This document shows positions 43,066 to 52,535 of a stretch of 64,000 nt of DNA, piece by piece. The stretch is from Trichomonas vaginalis G3 (taxonomy: Eukaryota; Parabasalia; Trichomonadida; Trichomonadidae), in the NCBI RefSeq assembly GCF_026262505.1, contig NC_067203.1, forward strand, positions 21,433,411 to 21,497,410. Direction: 5' to 3'. How positions within the stretch are numbered: the stretch's first letter is position 1; the number at the start of each line of letters is the position of its first letter. The notes beneath the pieces were generated by a model, which saw only the letters and a program-made list of their open reading frames with translations, had not been told where the DNA came from and did no database searches. Both the position numbers and the translations under genes were made by a program.

Positions 43066-43378
43066 GTTGTTCTTGAACTGACTTCTCTCCGTCAAATATT
43101 GACAGTACGCCAGTTTTGACATAGTATTGTATTAAAAACTTACCTTTAGAAATATCGGTCAGTTTTGTTGTTATATTTTTGTCTGCTTCAAGAACTTTCA
43201 CCATCTCGGTTATACCAACTTTCTTTGCTTTATGAAAATATTTTGGTTCAGCAAAGACTGCTATTCTATAACATTTTCCATTGTTTGTGTAAAGAACTAC
43301 TCTGTCAATGAACTTGTATTGTTTGTGTGTGTAAACTTTGTTCTGCTTCAATTCGAAGAGATACTCAAATACGTCCAT
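42959..43378 (-). CDS. Unknown Polinton protein, 139 residues
   Basis: MDVFEYLFELKQNKVYTHKQ, then a Lys-rich body and a Ser/Glu-rich tail. Its end overlaps the end of the capsid region on the opposite strand, and its start is divergent from the next gene (43397) by only 18 bp. No family is recognised. Confidence 0.5.
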   Translation of the reverse strand: MDVFEYLFELKQNKVYTHKQYKFIDRVVLYTNNGKCYRIAVFAEPKYFHKAKKVGITEMVKVLEADKNITTKLTDISKGKFLIQYYVKTGVLSIFDGEKSVQEQLTDLLPKSARWKLSLYQSEEPQQVSSNESSKEHLP

Positions 43379-43396
43379 CTTTTTATTCTAAGTAAA

Positions 43397-43978
43397 ATGT
43401 CATTTCCGAAAAATAGAAGCGTAAGTGTTTCAAAAGGTTTAATGGCGGTGGCAGATGTGAAGTTAAATTCACCAACTCAAACAAACAGTCAAAGTGTTGT
43501 TGTCAATGTCAAAGACAGAGATGTTGAAGTGGGGAAACCATACGAAGACGAAAATGGTATAACAATAGTTCCTGTAAAAGAACAACCAACATATCCTGAA
43601 GTTAGCAGAGACTTAAGTTCTGTTGCAGATATTCGAAACGACTACCAACAACTTAAAGACAAACTTAAAACTCAGGAGAAGATTTGTCAAGCTTTAGGTA
43701 TAATGTTAAACTTGGTCGAACACAACCCTGTAAAAGTGAACTCATATGTCATTGCACCTCATGAAATTTTGAAAGAACTATTGAAACTTTTGACAGAGGC
43801 AGACGATATAAACATCAAAGAAATAGAACCCGACATTGCTTGCTGTGGTGTTTCATATAATGTCATTGACAAGATATACGTTATGAAAGGAGGTGAAACG
43901 TTGAACTTAAAATATAGTTTCCCAGACGTCATAAAAATATTTGACGACCACAACATTTCATTAAAATTTACTTGCTAA
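43397..43978 (+). CDS. Unknown Polinton protein, 193 residues
   Basis: The ATG at 43397 follows TTTTATTCTAAGTAAA. The product has a helical middle (YQQLKDKLKTQEKICQALGI) and a C-terminal part with CCGVSYNVIDKIYVMKGGET. No family is recognised. It sits in the structural block. Confidence 0.55.
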   Translation: MSFPKNRSVSVSKGLMAVADVKLNSPTQTNSQSVVVNVKDRDVEVGKPYEDENGITIVPVKEQPTYPEVSRDLSSVADIRNDYQQLKDKLKTQEKICQALGIMLNLVEHNPVKVNSYVIAPHEILKELLKLLTEADDINIKEIEPDIACCGVSYNVIDKIYVMKGGETLNLKYSFPDVIKIFDDHNISLKFTC

Positions 43979-43984
43979 GTAAAA

Positions 43985-44362
43985 ATGTCAAAACTTCTTG
44001 AAAGATGTTTGAAGAAAAACAATATAGACTTTATTTCATGTAAAGGACTTTACACACTTTTGAACGATATGAAAGACCCTGAAGACAATGGTTTGTTCGT
44101 GTAGACAAAGGAAAGTTCTATGTCTTTACAAAATATTTGAACTTCTTAGACAGAGACCCTTAATGTAAAGGACTTTACACACTTTTGAACGATATGAAAG
44201 ACCCTTAATGTAAAGGACTTTACACACTTGTTTTGTTTGTTCGTGTAGACAAAGGAAAGTTCTATGTCTTTACAAAATATTTGAACTTCTTAGACAGAGA
44301 ACTTCAAGAAACGCCATGTGAAAGTTTAGATGAAGTTCTTCTCCACTTTCAGAAAAACTTTT
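43985..44362 (+). pseudogene. Short remnant with internal direct repeats
   Basis: Starts MSKLLERCLKKNNIDFISCK. The segment TGTAAAGGACTTTACACACTT occurs three times (about 44039-44240) and the downstream half is also duplicated. The copy is broken. Function unknown. Confidence 0.5.
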
Positions 44363-44374
44363 AAATATATGTAA

Positions 44375-45181
44375 ATGGCAGAAGACATAGTGGTTTATAC
44401 TATTACGACTAAAAACCCTGAGTCATATAATTCTATAACAACAAACTTACAAAGTCCTCAAGGACGATATTGTAAACTGACCTTAAACACGATGACGACT
44501 AAAGCCTGTTTTGCTCTTTTGACACCAGAAGATTTTATTGTTGTGAATGGTAAAAAATACTCCTTTGAAGATACTTACTCAGATATACCACCAACAGGTT
44601 TTGTTGACTTATTTAATACTTTAAGGACGGATGTAACATGTGCTGCAACTAGAGCAGGTTTCATTATGTTTGGATGTCCGACTGAGTTTAGTATAAACGA
44701 TATGAGCTATAATACAAAACTTATATCTGGTTTTTACTACCAACAGTTTCCTATAACAGGAAAAGGTGTCATACAAGGTTTGTCTGTTCCATTGACTTTA
44801 AGTACACCTATTTTATATATTGTTTCAAACTTAGGTTCAAAGTGCTATTCGAATGTCGACAGAAACTACTATGACCAAAAGATACTCATGCGTATAAACA
44901 ACACTTTCTCTGCTGGTTTGCCTATTGTTCATTCGAATGCAGAGTTTTCAGCTTTAGTAAACTCAAACACTTTAGCAAACATAAACTTAACCTTAGTTGA
45001 CGCAAACTTTGTTCCTGTAAAACTTTTATGTCCTATGTATTTGTCAATGACGGCAGAAAGTTTCGAATTGGAAGATGCAACTGGTGAAAGTATTGTACTA
45101 CAAGAACAACTTCAACAACAAATAGCTCAAGAACAACAAATGCAACAAATGGAACAAATGCAACAACAAAGTCAAGAATAA
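44375..45181 (+). CDS. Candidate minor capsid/penton protein, 268 residues
   Basis: Open frame; beta-rich body (VVYTITTKNPESYNSITTNL, RAGFIMFGCPTEFSINDMSY) and a Gln/Met-rich tail (LQQQIAQEQQMQQ). Its length and place between the capsid and helicase genes fit a minor capsid protein of Polintons, but no motif proves this. Confidence 0.45.
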   Translation: MAEDIVVYTITTKNPESYNSITTNLQSPQGRYCKLTLNTMTTKACFALLTPEDFIVVNGKKYSFEDTYSDIPPTGFVDLFNTLRTDVTCAATRAGFIMFGCPTEFSINDMSYNTKLISGFYYQQFPITGKGVIQGLSVPLTLSTPILYIVSNLGSKCYSNVDRNYYDQKILMRINNTFSAGLPIVHSNAEFSALVNSNTLANINLTLVDANFVPVKLLCPMYLSMTAESFELEDATGESIVLQEQLQQQIAQEQQMQQMEQMQQQSQE

Positions 45182-45209
45182 AAAAATATTTTTTTTTATT
45201 TTTATAAAA

Positions 45210-46445
45210 ATGTACAGAATAGACGTTTCAGATTTTTATGACTTCCAAGCGTTCAGAAATATGTGTCCATTTAGAGACTATAACAAAGCAGTCGAGAATT
45301 TGAAACGTTTAGTCATTTATGTCGACTCTGCCCCAGAATGTTATGTCATGAAAGAATGGGATGTAGTCTTTAACAAACCTAAAGCGACAATAGTTTCAGA
45401 ACAAGAATGTAAACAGAAACTTAAGAAAATAAAAGTTGTACAAGTTGGCATGAAGATGTTAGATGCTTGGGATATCTTATTGTCAAAGTTAGAAGATTTT
45501 TCAGTTCGTGGTATAAAGTTTTATACACCTTCTCCAAACTTCTATTCTATCTTCACTGGATATAAATACGAACAAGTAGAATGGAAAGAAAATGTTATAG
45601 AAGCTTGGTTAGACCATGTCAAAGAAATTATATGCAATGGAAACGAAAGAGTCTATGAGTATATCTTATGTTGGTTTGCAAACATCTTACAACATCCAAG
45701 TGCTAAAAATGAAACTGCTCTCATTGTAATTGGAAAACAAGGAACAGGTAAGAACACTTTCTTTACAGATATTTTGTGCAAACTGTTAGAGGGCTATTCG
45801 AATCCGAATATGACAAACTTAGAAAACATCTGCGGTAAATTTAACTCTTCAATAGAGAATATGAAACTTATAGTATGTAACGAACTTCAAAGTATAGATA
45901 CAACAAAGGTTTTAAACTCAGATGCTTTGAAGAGTCTTATAACAGACAAAGTTGGAGTTGTTGAAAGAAAATATAAAGACCAAAGAGTTTGTGAAAATGT
46001 TGCAAATTTCATTATGGTTTCAAACAACGCTGTTCCGATGAAGTTAGAAAGTTCTGACAGAAGATATGTAGTTGTCAGAACGTCAGAAGCTCATATGCAA
46101 GATACAGAATATTTTGACGCTTTGTCAGAAACTTTGACATCTGACTTTTACAACCACTTGTTCTCATATTTCATGACATTAGATATTTCTAAGTTCAATC
46201 CAAGACAAATTCCACATACCGAAGAGAGACAAACATTGTTAGAAGCAAACAAGAGTGTATATGAACTGTTCATAGATGAAACTGACTTTGAGTGTTTAGA
46301 TGAAAGGTCATTGTACGATTCGTATAAACAGTATTGTCAAGAATATGGTTATATGACAGCGTCTAAACGAACATTCTTGGCAAATGTCAAAAGTCTTTTA
46401 GACATACAGAATGGTATATATACAAAGAAAAATTTTTCTGAGTAA
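45210..46445 (+). CDS. SF3 (D5-like) helicase
   Basis: 411 residues. Walker A VIGKQGTGKNTFF (about 172-184), Walker B KLIVCNELQ and motif C FIMVSNNAVPMKLESSDRRY are in the order and spacing of superfamily 3 viral helicases of the D5/DUF5906 type. These form hexamers that unwind DNA for viral replication. The N-terminal about 150 residues have no recognised primase signature. The ATG follows TTTTTATTTTTATAAAA. Many Polintons lack such a gene; polinton-like viruses and virophages often have one. Confidence 0.85.
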   Translation: MYRIDVSDFYDFQAFRNMCPFRDYNKAVENLKRLVIYVDSAPECYVMKEWDVVFNKPKATIVSEQECKQKLKKIKVVQVGMKMLDAWDILLSKLEDFSVRGIKFYTPSPNFYSIFTGYKYEQVEWKENVIEAWLDHVKEIICNGNERVYEYILCWFANILQHPSAKNETALIVIGKQGTGKNTFFTDILCKLLEGYSNPNMTNLENICGKFNSSIENMKLIVCNELQSIDTTKVLNSDALKSLITDKVGVVERKYKDQRVCENVANFIMVSNNAVPMKLESSDRRYVVVRTSEAHMQDTEYFDALSETLTSDFYNHLFSYFMTLDISKFNPRQIPHTEERQTLLEANKSVYELFIDETDFECLDERSLYDSYKQYCQEYGYMTASKRTFLANVKSLLDIQNGIYTKKNFSE

Positions 46446-46482
46446 ATTTTAAAAAAAATATTTTTTTTATCCGATAGAAAAG

Positions 46483-46902
46483 ATGACAAAATTCATCTCA
46501 GTAAACAAGTACATGTCAGGACTTAAAGAAGAACTAGACCCATTCACATATTTGAATGTTTACTTCTACCATTTTGAAAAGTCTTCATTTGACAAAGTTT
46601 GGAACATCGAACCAGTTAAGTTTGCTATTGTGACTAAAAATGGTGCGAAATTTGAAGACTTAGACATAGAAGGTTTGTTAACAGTCAAAGAAAGTTTTGA
46701 CAGAAGGTTTTCAAACCTTAAAGAAGGCAAAGCATACAAACTTGTTATACCTTATGAACCAAAGAAAGCAGACGACTATGAATATTATGAGTCTAAGATA
46801 GTTGAAGTTCAAGGTAAATTGGGTAAAAAGATTTTAGAGTCTAAGCCGGTGTTTACTCCTAAAGAGGAAGAGAACATTGACATTGACTCAGAAATGTTCT
46901 AA
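46483..46902 (+). CDS. Unknown protein with acidic tail, 139 residues
   Basis: MTKFISVNKYMSGLKEELDP; the body is beta/charged and the C-terminus is EEENIDIDSEMF. Small size, the neighbouring helicase and an acidic tail ending in Phe recall single-stranded DNA-binding proteins, but there is no sequence proof of an OB fold. Confidence 0.45.
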   Translation: MTKFISVNKYMSGLKEELDPFTYLNVYFYHFEKSSFDKVWNIEPVKFAIVTKNGAKFEDLDIEGLLTVKESFDRRFSNLKEGKAYKLVIPYEPKKADDYEYYESKIVEVQGKLGKKILESKPVFTPKEEENIDIDSEMF

Positions 46903-46918
46903 AAATAAAATTTTATTT

Positions 46919-47365
46919 TTACATGTCAAATTTCTTTTTCTCTGGCTCTGGTTCTTTCTTCTCTTCTTCTACTTTCTTTTCTTTCTTTTCTCTCTTCTTC
47001 TTTTCTGGTGGAGTTATGTCAAACTTCTCAGAACCATATTTTTGTAAAAGTGCTTTGTCATTTAATAGCTCTTCTATTCTGTTTTCTATTTCATTTTCAA
47101 GAACAGCGCATGTGTCTTCTTTGCATTCTAAGAAGTTTTGTTGGACTTCATCTCTCCAAGAGGCGTCATCTCTGTCAACAAGTCTGTCATTGACAAATTT
47201 TAAGACTTCTCTGCTTAAGGTTTTATGGTTCTTGTCATATTCCCAGAAACAGAACTTTAGAACAAATTCACCTTTCTTGTTTACACTATGTAAGATTTTA
47301 TGGTCGACAGATGTTTTGCTGTCGAAAAGCTTGTCTCGAATATAGATAGCGAAATCGCTAGACAT
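46919..47365 (-). CDS. Unknown Lys/Glu-rich protein, 148 residues
   Basis: MSSDFAIYIRDKLFDSKTSV; the C-terminal third is almost pure Lys/Glu/Pro (KKREKKEKKVEEEKK). It lies on the opposite strand between the 139-residue gene and the ATPase gene. No family is recognised. Confidence 0.5.
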   Translation of the reverse strand: MSSDFAIYIRDKLFDSKTSVDHKILHSVNKKGEFVLKFCFWEYDKNHKTLSREVLKFVNDRLVDRDDASWRDEVQQNFLECKEDTCAVLENEIENRIEELLNDKALLQKYGSEKFDITPPEKKKREKKEKKVEEEKKEPEPEKKKFDM

Positions 47366-47401
47366 TTCCTAAAAGATAAAATTTTTAATTTTTCTAAAAA
47401 T

Positions 47402-48277
47402 ATGTTAGAAAAAAAGTTTGCTGACATTGACAAGAAATTTGAGAATGTTTTAAATAAGAACAAGAGGAAGTTAGAAAATGCTCAGATAAAACCCATACAT
47501 GACAAGTTCTTATTTGCTCAGAATGGTATAACAGGTCTAATTGCACCGCCTGGGTCTGGTAAGACTTTCACTTATCTTAAAATGGCTGCACAACAACAAG
47601 AACTAGATGAGAAGAACCCATTCTATGAGTTAGTAGTCATTTGTAGTACTTCTGGTCAATTTGACCAAACCGTCAATTCGTTCAAAGATATTATAAAAAA
47701 GTCTAAGTTAGTATGTATAAAAGATACTGAGTTGTTAGATTGGATAAAGAAGTACCAAAGAAGAGTTTTGAAGTACAATGCTATAAATGAGTATGTCAAT
47801 TCTAAGTTTAAAGACCCAAATGAGGAAATGCAGAGAATATTAGAGAAGAAACACTTCAGAAACAAACAGAAAGAGATAGAATACATTTCGAAGAAATTGC
47901 AATCTTACGATTGGAAGACTTACCCTCACAGATGTCTTCTTATCTTAGATGACTTTGCTTCTCATCCTTTGTTAAAGAACAGAGAACAAGACATGTGTCG
48001 AATTCTTAAGAAGCTCAGACACTTTAACATTTCAGTTGTCATTTGTGTACAGACAGCCAAGAGTTTAAGTAAGGATGTAAAGAGAATACTTACTGACATT
48101 GTACTTTTCCCCGGATTGTCCGAAGACGATTTCATGGAACTTATGAAAGAGTCCATGGCAGGTAAGTTTGACAGACATGAACTATGGGAGAAGTACAAAG
48201 TCATACAAGACCCTCATACTTCTTTCAGAATTCATATCTACGCAAACAAAGTTCAAATTGTAAAAAGTCAAGCGTAA
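47402..48277 (+). CDS. Genome-packaging ATPase (FtsK/HerA type)
   Basis: Walker A GLIAPPGSGKTFTY and Walker B RCLLILDDFAS, followed by ISVVICVQTAKSLSKDVKRI, match the A32-like packaging ATPases that pump DNA into Polinton and NCLDV capsids. The start at 47402 (MLEKKFADIDKKF) is preferred over 47300 because the earlier start would overlap the opposite-strand gene. 291 residues, normal for the family. The same C-terminus is seen at the window start in copy A. Confidence 0.85.
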   Translation: MLEKKFADIDKKFENVLNKNKRKLENAQIKPIHDKFLFAQNGITGLIAPPGSGKTFTYLKMAAQQQELDEKNPFYELVVICSTSGQFDQTVNSFKDIIKKSKLVCIKDTELLDWIKKYQRRVLKYNAINEYVNSKFKDPNEEMQRILEKKHFRNKQKEIEYISKKLQSYDWKTYPHRCLLILDDFASHPLLKNREQDMCRILKKLRHFNISVVICVQTAKSLSKDVKRILTDIVLFPGLSEDDFMELMKESMAGKFDRHELWEKYKVIQDPHTSFRIHIYANKVQIVKSQA

Positions 48278-48289
48278 AAATGTAAGTGT

Positions 48290-48345
48290 TTGAGTCTTAG
48301 TCTGTTGTGGTGCTGGGGCTGTCGGTTCTTCTGGCTTTGGAAGAC
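48290..48345 (-). pseudogene. Trace of Pro/Gln-rich gene
   Basis: AGTCTGTTGTGGTGCTGGGG and the following bases resemble 2571-2615 in copy A, which lies within the 202-residue Pro/Gln-rich gene. Only a scrap remains, next to the tandem array. Confidence 0.35.
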
Positions 48346-48394
48346 ATTCAGGAAGAGTTCTTCCAGTTGTCCGTTTGTGTCCTGTCGGAAGGAA

Positions 48395-48785
48395 GAACTC
48401 GGAATGTCAGAAGGAAGGACTTTTCCTGTCGGAAAGAAAAACTTTTCCTGTCGGAAAGAAAAACTTTTCCTGTCGGAAGGAAAAACTTTTTCTGAAGGTC
48501 GGCCAAAAAGTTCTCAATTTTCGAAAATTTGAATGGTTTACGGACGGACAACAGAAAAAATTTTTCCTGTCGGAAAGAAAAACTTTTCCTGTCGGAAAGA
48601 AAAACTTTTCCTGTCGGAAGGAAGGACTTTTCCTGTCGGAAGGAAGGACTTTTCCTGTCGGAAGGAAGGACTTTTCCTGTCGGAAGGAAGGACTCGGAAT
48701 GCCAGAAGGAAGGACTCGGAATGCCAGAAGGAAGGACTCGGAATGCCAGAAGGAAGGACTCGGAATGCCAGAAGGACTCGGACAA
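48395..48785. repeat. Tandem array of GTCGGAA-type 20-21 bp units
   Basis: Units such as AACTTTTCCTGTCGGAAAGA (20 bp) and, at the right, GGACTCGGAATGCCAGAAGG (21 bp) repeat head to tail in two blocks split by a unique segment (about 48497-48555). Multiple overlapping open frames are a by-product. Copy A lacks the block; it lies between two copies of AAAAAGTCAAGC-like sequence. Confidence 0.8.
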
Positions 48786-48847
48786 GACAATTTACTTTAT
48801 AGAGCTACCTGAGCCATCTTTGGTGTCAAGCTTGAAAAATAAACGCT

Positions 48848-49459
48848 TTACATGTATTTTTCAGCAACTTCGTCAAATAATTTTATAGCTTTGTCGATCT
48901 CATCTACTTCAAACGTTTCTTTACCTTTCGTGGGAGCACCATACATTTTCTCAAACTTTTCAAGTAGTTCTGTTTCAGCAGCTCTCATATCATTTACAAA
49001 CACAACCTTGACTCTATTGACTATACTGTCATATCTTTTAGTTATATTATATGTTCTTCCTATCTTATATCTCTTTGTATTGAAGTCCTTCGGTTTCTGA
49101 ACGATGTAAAGTAAGCCTTCACTGCAACGTTCCGTATCGAATGAACCATATGTTATGAAATTATATCCAACAACTGGGTCAATCCAGAACAAAACTAGTG
49201 GTATAAGACTTTTGTCGATGAGATATGCTGTAGTTCCATGAAATCTTACTGATATCAAAAGCTCAGGATTTCTTGTCAAAATTTTCTGAGTTGAAGCATT
49301 TCTAACCCAGTCCTTTGCTCTCTTTCCAGATGGAGATATAATGTCTGACAAAGAATATTTTTTGTATTTCTTTGAGTATCTTACGTTTAAATCACCTATT
49401 CTAACCACCTTGGTCTCATTGTCTATCTTTTTAACTGTTTCAAACTCAGTGCTTGTCAT
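48848..49459 (-). CDS. KilA-N-like plus GIY-YIG (T5orf172) protein
   Basis: 203 residues. The N-terminal part (YSKKYKKYSLSDIISPSGKR, RFHGTTAYLIDKSLIPLVLF) has the pattern of KilA-N/Bro-type DNA-binding domains. The C-terminal part (GLLYIVQKPKDFNTKRYKIG, then RTYNITKRYDS) matches the GIY-YIG-related T5orf172/MUG113 nuclease domain. Such fusions occur in NCLDVs, phages and baculoviruses. Roles in regulation or DNA cleavage are inferred. Confidence 0.7.
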   Translation of the reverse strand: MTSTEFETVKKIDNETKVVRIGDLNVRYSKKYKKYSLSDIISPSGKRAKDWVRNASTQKILTRNPELLISVRFHGTTAYLIDKSLIPLVLFWIDPVVGYNFITYGSFDTERCSEGLLYIVQKPKDFNTKRYKIGRTYNITKRYDSIVNRVKVVFVNDMRAAETELLEKFEKMYGAPTKGKETFEVDEIDKAIKLFDEVAEKYM

Positions 49460-49499
49460 TTCCTGTTCTTACATACAAAATAAAAAAAAATATTTTAAA

Positions 49500-49995
49500 A
49501 AAACTAGCGTTAATTTTATTTTTTCTATCTTGTATAAAAGATATGATTTCAGGGATTTTTTTTACGATTTTCATAGAGTTTTGGCGACCAGGGTTTTTCC
49601 CCTGCTCGCATTTTTTCACGATTTTCATGTGTTTTTTTACGATTTTCATGAGTTTTAGGCGACTACGGTTTCTTACGTACTCGCATTTTTTTACGATTTT
49701 CATGAGTTTTAGGCGACCCCGAAAAAAACAGGGGTCGCATTTTTTCACGATTTTCATAGAGTTTTTTTACGATTTTCGAATGGAATCTCGTTCCTCGGTT
49801 TTCCGAGGGTCGCAATTTTTCACGATTTTCATAGAATTTTTTCACGATTTTCGTACGGAATCTCTATCCTCGGTTTTTCGAGGGTAGCAAACATATGAGG
49901 AAATTCATGAAATTTGGTCATTTTACTCAGCAAAAATATATTTTAGGTGAAGAGGTGAGATCTCACCTCTTTTCTCACCTCCTTTCTCACCTCTT
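49500..49995. repeat. TTTTTACGATTTTCAT repeat block, copy B
   Basis: TTTTTTACGATTTTCATAGAG and GGCGACCAGGGTTTTTCCCC-type units alternate from about 49550 to 49890. Foldbacks of the form CCTCGGTTTTCCGAGG occur twice. It ends with a GGTGAGATCTCACC palindrome at about 49948-49995. The matching spacer of copy A is much shorter. Confidence 0.75.
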
Positions 49996-49997
49996 TT

Positions 49998-50912
49998 TCA
50001 CAAGCGTCTTACATGAATTGTACGATGTATATTTGAAATCCTAAACAGTTTTGTAGCTTCTATTTCTTCTGTCAGTATGTCAAAAGTTTTAACAATGCCG
50101 AATGTTTCTTTATATTTCTTCTTGACATCAGATAGAAGGAAATCGTCAGCTGTTGGATAGTTTTTGTTCAGAAATGTCAACATGTCCATTTTATCTTCTG
50201 CTGGTTTCTCTGCTTCTTTCTTTAAATCTGCATAGTCGTTTCGCATTCTTTCTATCTCTTTGACGGAGTAGTTATATTTCCTCATTGCTGCTTTACATTT
50301 TGAACATTGTGGGTTCATTTTAGCATTGTACATTGAAATAAAACCTGCAAGTATGACTAAGGCGTCAATGGTTTTCTTTAACTCAAAAGTTGCTGGTTTT
50401 ATCTGTTCGTTCCATACTTTACCTCTTCTATCTTTATCTCTTATCTGCCATACACATTTTGCAACTAACGAAACAAAGTTGTCGTAGGTCTTAAATTCTT
50501 CAGATTTGTATATGTCAGAGATGTTCTTATATACCATATCGCAGTCTTTGTCCATGACTTTGTGGTTGCAATGAAATCCAAGAAACTCATAGTTTACCTT
50601 ACGTATGAACTTCTTGGTTTCTACTGAGTCAGTTGCTTTGACTTCTATTTCATCGAATTCAGGAATAGTAAGCTTTTGTTGTTGTATTTCAGGAAGTTTA
50701 GGTAGATGGTCAATAATATCCTGCATTTCATAAAGATATTCTTCATTTGTTTCATCTTTTGCACTACAGTCTAAAACTCCTTGGAGAAGTTCTTGCTTTA
50801 TCTTCTGGATTTCTGTTTCGAAAGTATATGAAGAAGGAATGAAGCTTTTCATCTCTACTAACATTGAAGTTGGGTTCATGACTAACGAGTTTGGTGCTGT
50901 TGTTGCTAACAT
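49998..50912 (-). CDS. Unknown Polinton protein with CxxC motif, 304 residues
   Basis: The ATG at 50912 gives MLATTAPNSLVMNPTSMLVE; the longer open frame upstream is leader sequence (TTTTTATTTTTATTGTAAGAAC). Largely helical, with PQCSKCKAAMRKYNYSVKEI as a possible zinc site and an acidic linker, EAEKPAEDKMDM. Its twin in copy A is at 295-1213. No family is recognised; placement near replication genes hints at a DNA role only. Confidence 0.65.
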   Translation of the reverse strand: MLATTAPNSLVMNPTSMLVEMKSFIPSSYTFETEIQKIKQELLQGVLDCSAKDETNEEYLYEMQDIIDHLPKLPEIQQQKLTIPEFDEIEVKATDSVETKKFIRKVNYEFLGFHCNHKVMDKDCDMVYKNISDIYKSEEFKTYDNFVSLVAKCVWQIRDKDRRGKVWNEQIKPATFELKKTIDALVILAGFISMYNAKMNPQCSKCKAAMRKYNYSVKEIERMRNDYADLKKEAEKPAEDKMDMLTFLNKNYPTADDFLLSDVKKKYKETFGIVKTFDILTEEIEATKLFRISNIHRTIHVRRL

Positions 50913-50989
50913 GTTCTTACAATAAAAATAAAAAAATATTTTTTTAAAAAAACTAACTTTTTTTATTTCGGGAAAATTCATGAAAATTC

Positions 50990-51600
50990 AACGGGTGAGA
51001 AAAGAGGTGAAAAAAGAGGTGAGATCTCACCTCTTCACCTAAAATATATTTTTGCTGAGTAAAATGAGTTTTGTGTGTTTTCTACGGTGGAGCCACTTTT
51101 GGCTCGACCTCAAAAACAAGCATTTTGTGAAGAATATACCAACCCGCGGGATTCCGGCGGTTGCTTTTTTATACAAAATTCAACGGGTGAAAGAATACGA
51201 TGAAGAAGTCATGACAAAACATAGACAAGAAAGTTCATGAGAAATTAGATGAAGAAGTCTCAACAAAACAAGCATTTTGTGAAGAATATACCAACCGCCG
51301 GAATTCCGGCGGTTGCTTTTTTATACAAAATTCAACGGGTGAAAGAATACGATGAAGAAGTCATGACAAAACATAGACAAGAAAGTTCATGAGAAATTAG
51401 ATGAAGAAGTCTCAACAAAACAAGCATTTTTGTGAAGAATATACCAACCGCCGGAATTCCGGCGGTTGCTTTTTATACAAAACATTGACGATGAAGTCTC
51501 AACAAAACAAGCATTTCGTGAAGAATATACCACCTGCCGGAATTCCGGCGGGTGCTTTTTATACAAAACATTGACGATGAAGTCTATCTCCTGTGTTGTT
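50990..51600. repeat. Repeat block with palindromic 24-mers
   Basis: Head-to-tail units of about 85-155 bp contain AAACAAGCATTTTGTGAAGAA, a 24-bp palindrome (half-site CAACCGCCGGAA) and GCTTTTTTATACAAAATTC. Palindrome positions: 51140-51163, 51292-51315, 51445-51468, 51531-51554; the second and third are perfect. Two more lie at 52154-52177 and 52561-52584. It begins with a GGGTGAGA/TCTCACC foldback at about 50995-51043. Confidence 0.85.
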
Positions 51601-51639
51601 TGTCAAAATGTCATGTTGTCAACTTTTCAGAGAAGTTAA

Positions 51640-51720
51640 AATGACCTGGTGACCGAGTGACCTGGTGACGTAGTGACACCTAAAATATATTTTTGCCGAA
51701 TTCAATAAAAATAAAATGGT
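51640..51720. repeat. GTGACC short tandem repeats
   Basis: GACCTGGTGACCGAGTGACC-type 9-bp units followed by the TAAAATATATTTTTGCCGAATTC box. A similar group is at 52741-52785. Confidence 0.6.
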
Positions 51721-51783
51721 TCATTTACTCACAATATTTTTGTACAAAACGACCCCAAACTTTTAACCTCTCTTCTGCAGCTT

Positions 51784-52385
51784 CTAATGAAACTTTAGCG
51801 AGTTCATTTCTCTAAATTCTCTCTTTAAATCTTCTTGTTCCCATTGGTCTAGTTCGTATGGAGAATCTCTATAACCAGAACATATCTCATGTTCATGTTC
51901 TATTTGTTTTTCGCGCATTTTTCTAACTTCTTGTTCGAACAAAGGTTTAGCATTCTCTGCTGTATCTTCAAGTTCTTCTTCATCTAATTTCTCATGAACT
52001 TTCTTGTCTATGGAGTCCAGAATTTTTCCAACTGCTATACAATATTTTGGAGAAGCCCACATTGCTATATAGTTTACGAGTCTTGGGTCTACATACGTTC
52101 CTCTAACCTGTTTGATTTCATCCGGAATTCCTGCATGAACTGTGTATAAAAAGCAACCGCCGGAATTCCGGCGGTTGGTATATTCTTCACAAAATGCCTT
52201 AAAATACTCTTCCAGGACTTATTTTCCAACAACTTTCTAAAGTCTTTCCTAAACTGCTGACACATATTTGTTGCATTTATATAACCATCCTTGTCTCTAC
52301 GTAAGACTTCAATACCGTTGTAAGTGCCTTTTGTGAATGTTTCGCCATTAGATTTGTTCGTGAACGTTTTTGCTTCGACTGTCAT
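51784..52385 (-). pseudogene. KilA-N domain gene
   Basis: Start MTVEAKTFTNKSNGETFTKG at 52385. KilA-N block YNGIEVLRRDKDGYINATNM with CQQFRKDFRKLL follows; farther on are AMWASPKYCIAVGKILDSID, the end of the KilA-N fold, and a charged coiled coil. KilA-N binds DNA in phages and large DNA viruses. One of the 24-bp palindromes lies inside this gene. The region is broken. Confidence 0.65.
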
Positions 52386-52418
52386 ACTGTTCTTACAATA
52401 AAAATAAAAAATATTTTT

Positions 52419-52535
52419 TGGTGGGACGTCGGACATTCGTTTGTGGCTTAACCGTCGGACATTCGTTTGTGGCTTAACCGTCGGACATTCGTTTGTGGCT
52501 TAACCGTCGGACATTCGTTTGTGGCTCGACCTCAA
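52419..52535. repeat. 27-bp tandem repeats from a lost gene start
   Basis: Four units of about 27 bp, GTCGGACATTCGTTTGTGGC plus TTAACC. The first unit is preceded by GGTGGGAC, which together encode (minus strand) MSDVPP, the start of the 202-residue gene of copy A at 2639. It is therefore a scar of that gene in copy B. Confidence 0.75.

Noticed and set aside
48290-48890. Several overlapping ORFs of 80-145 codons in the GTCGGAA array
   Set aside because: All three frames are open only because of the repeats; composition is that of the repeat unit.
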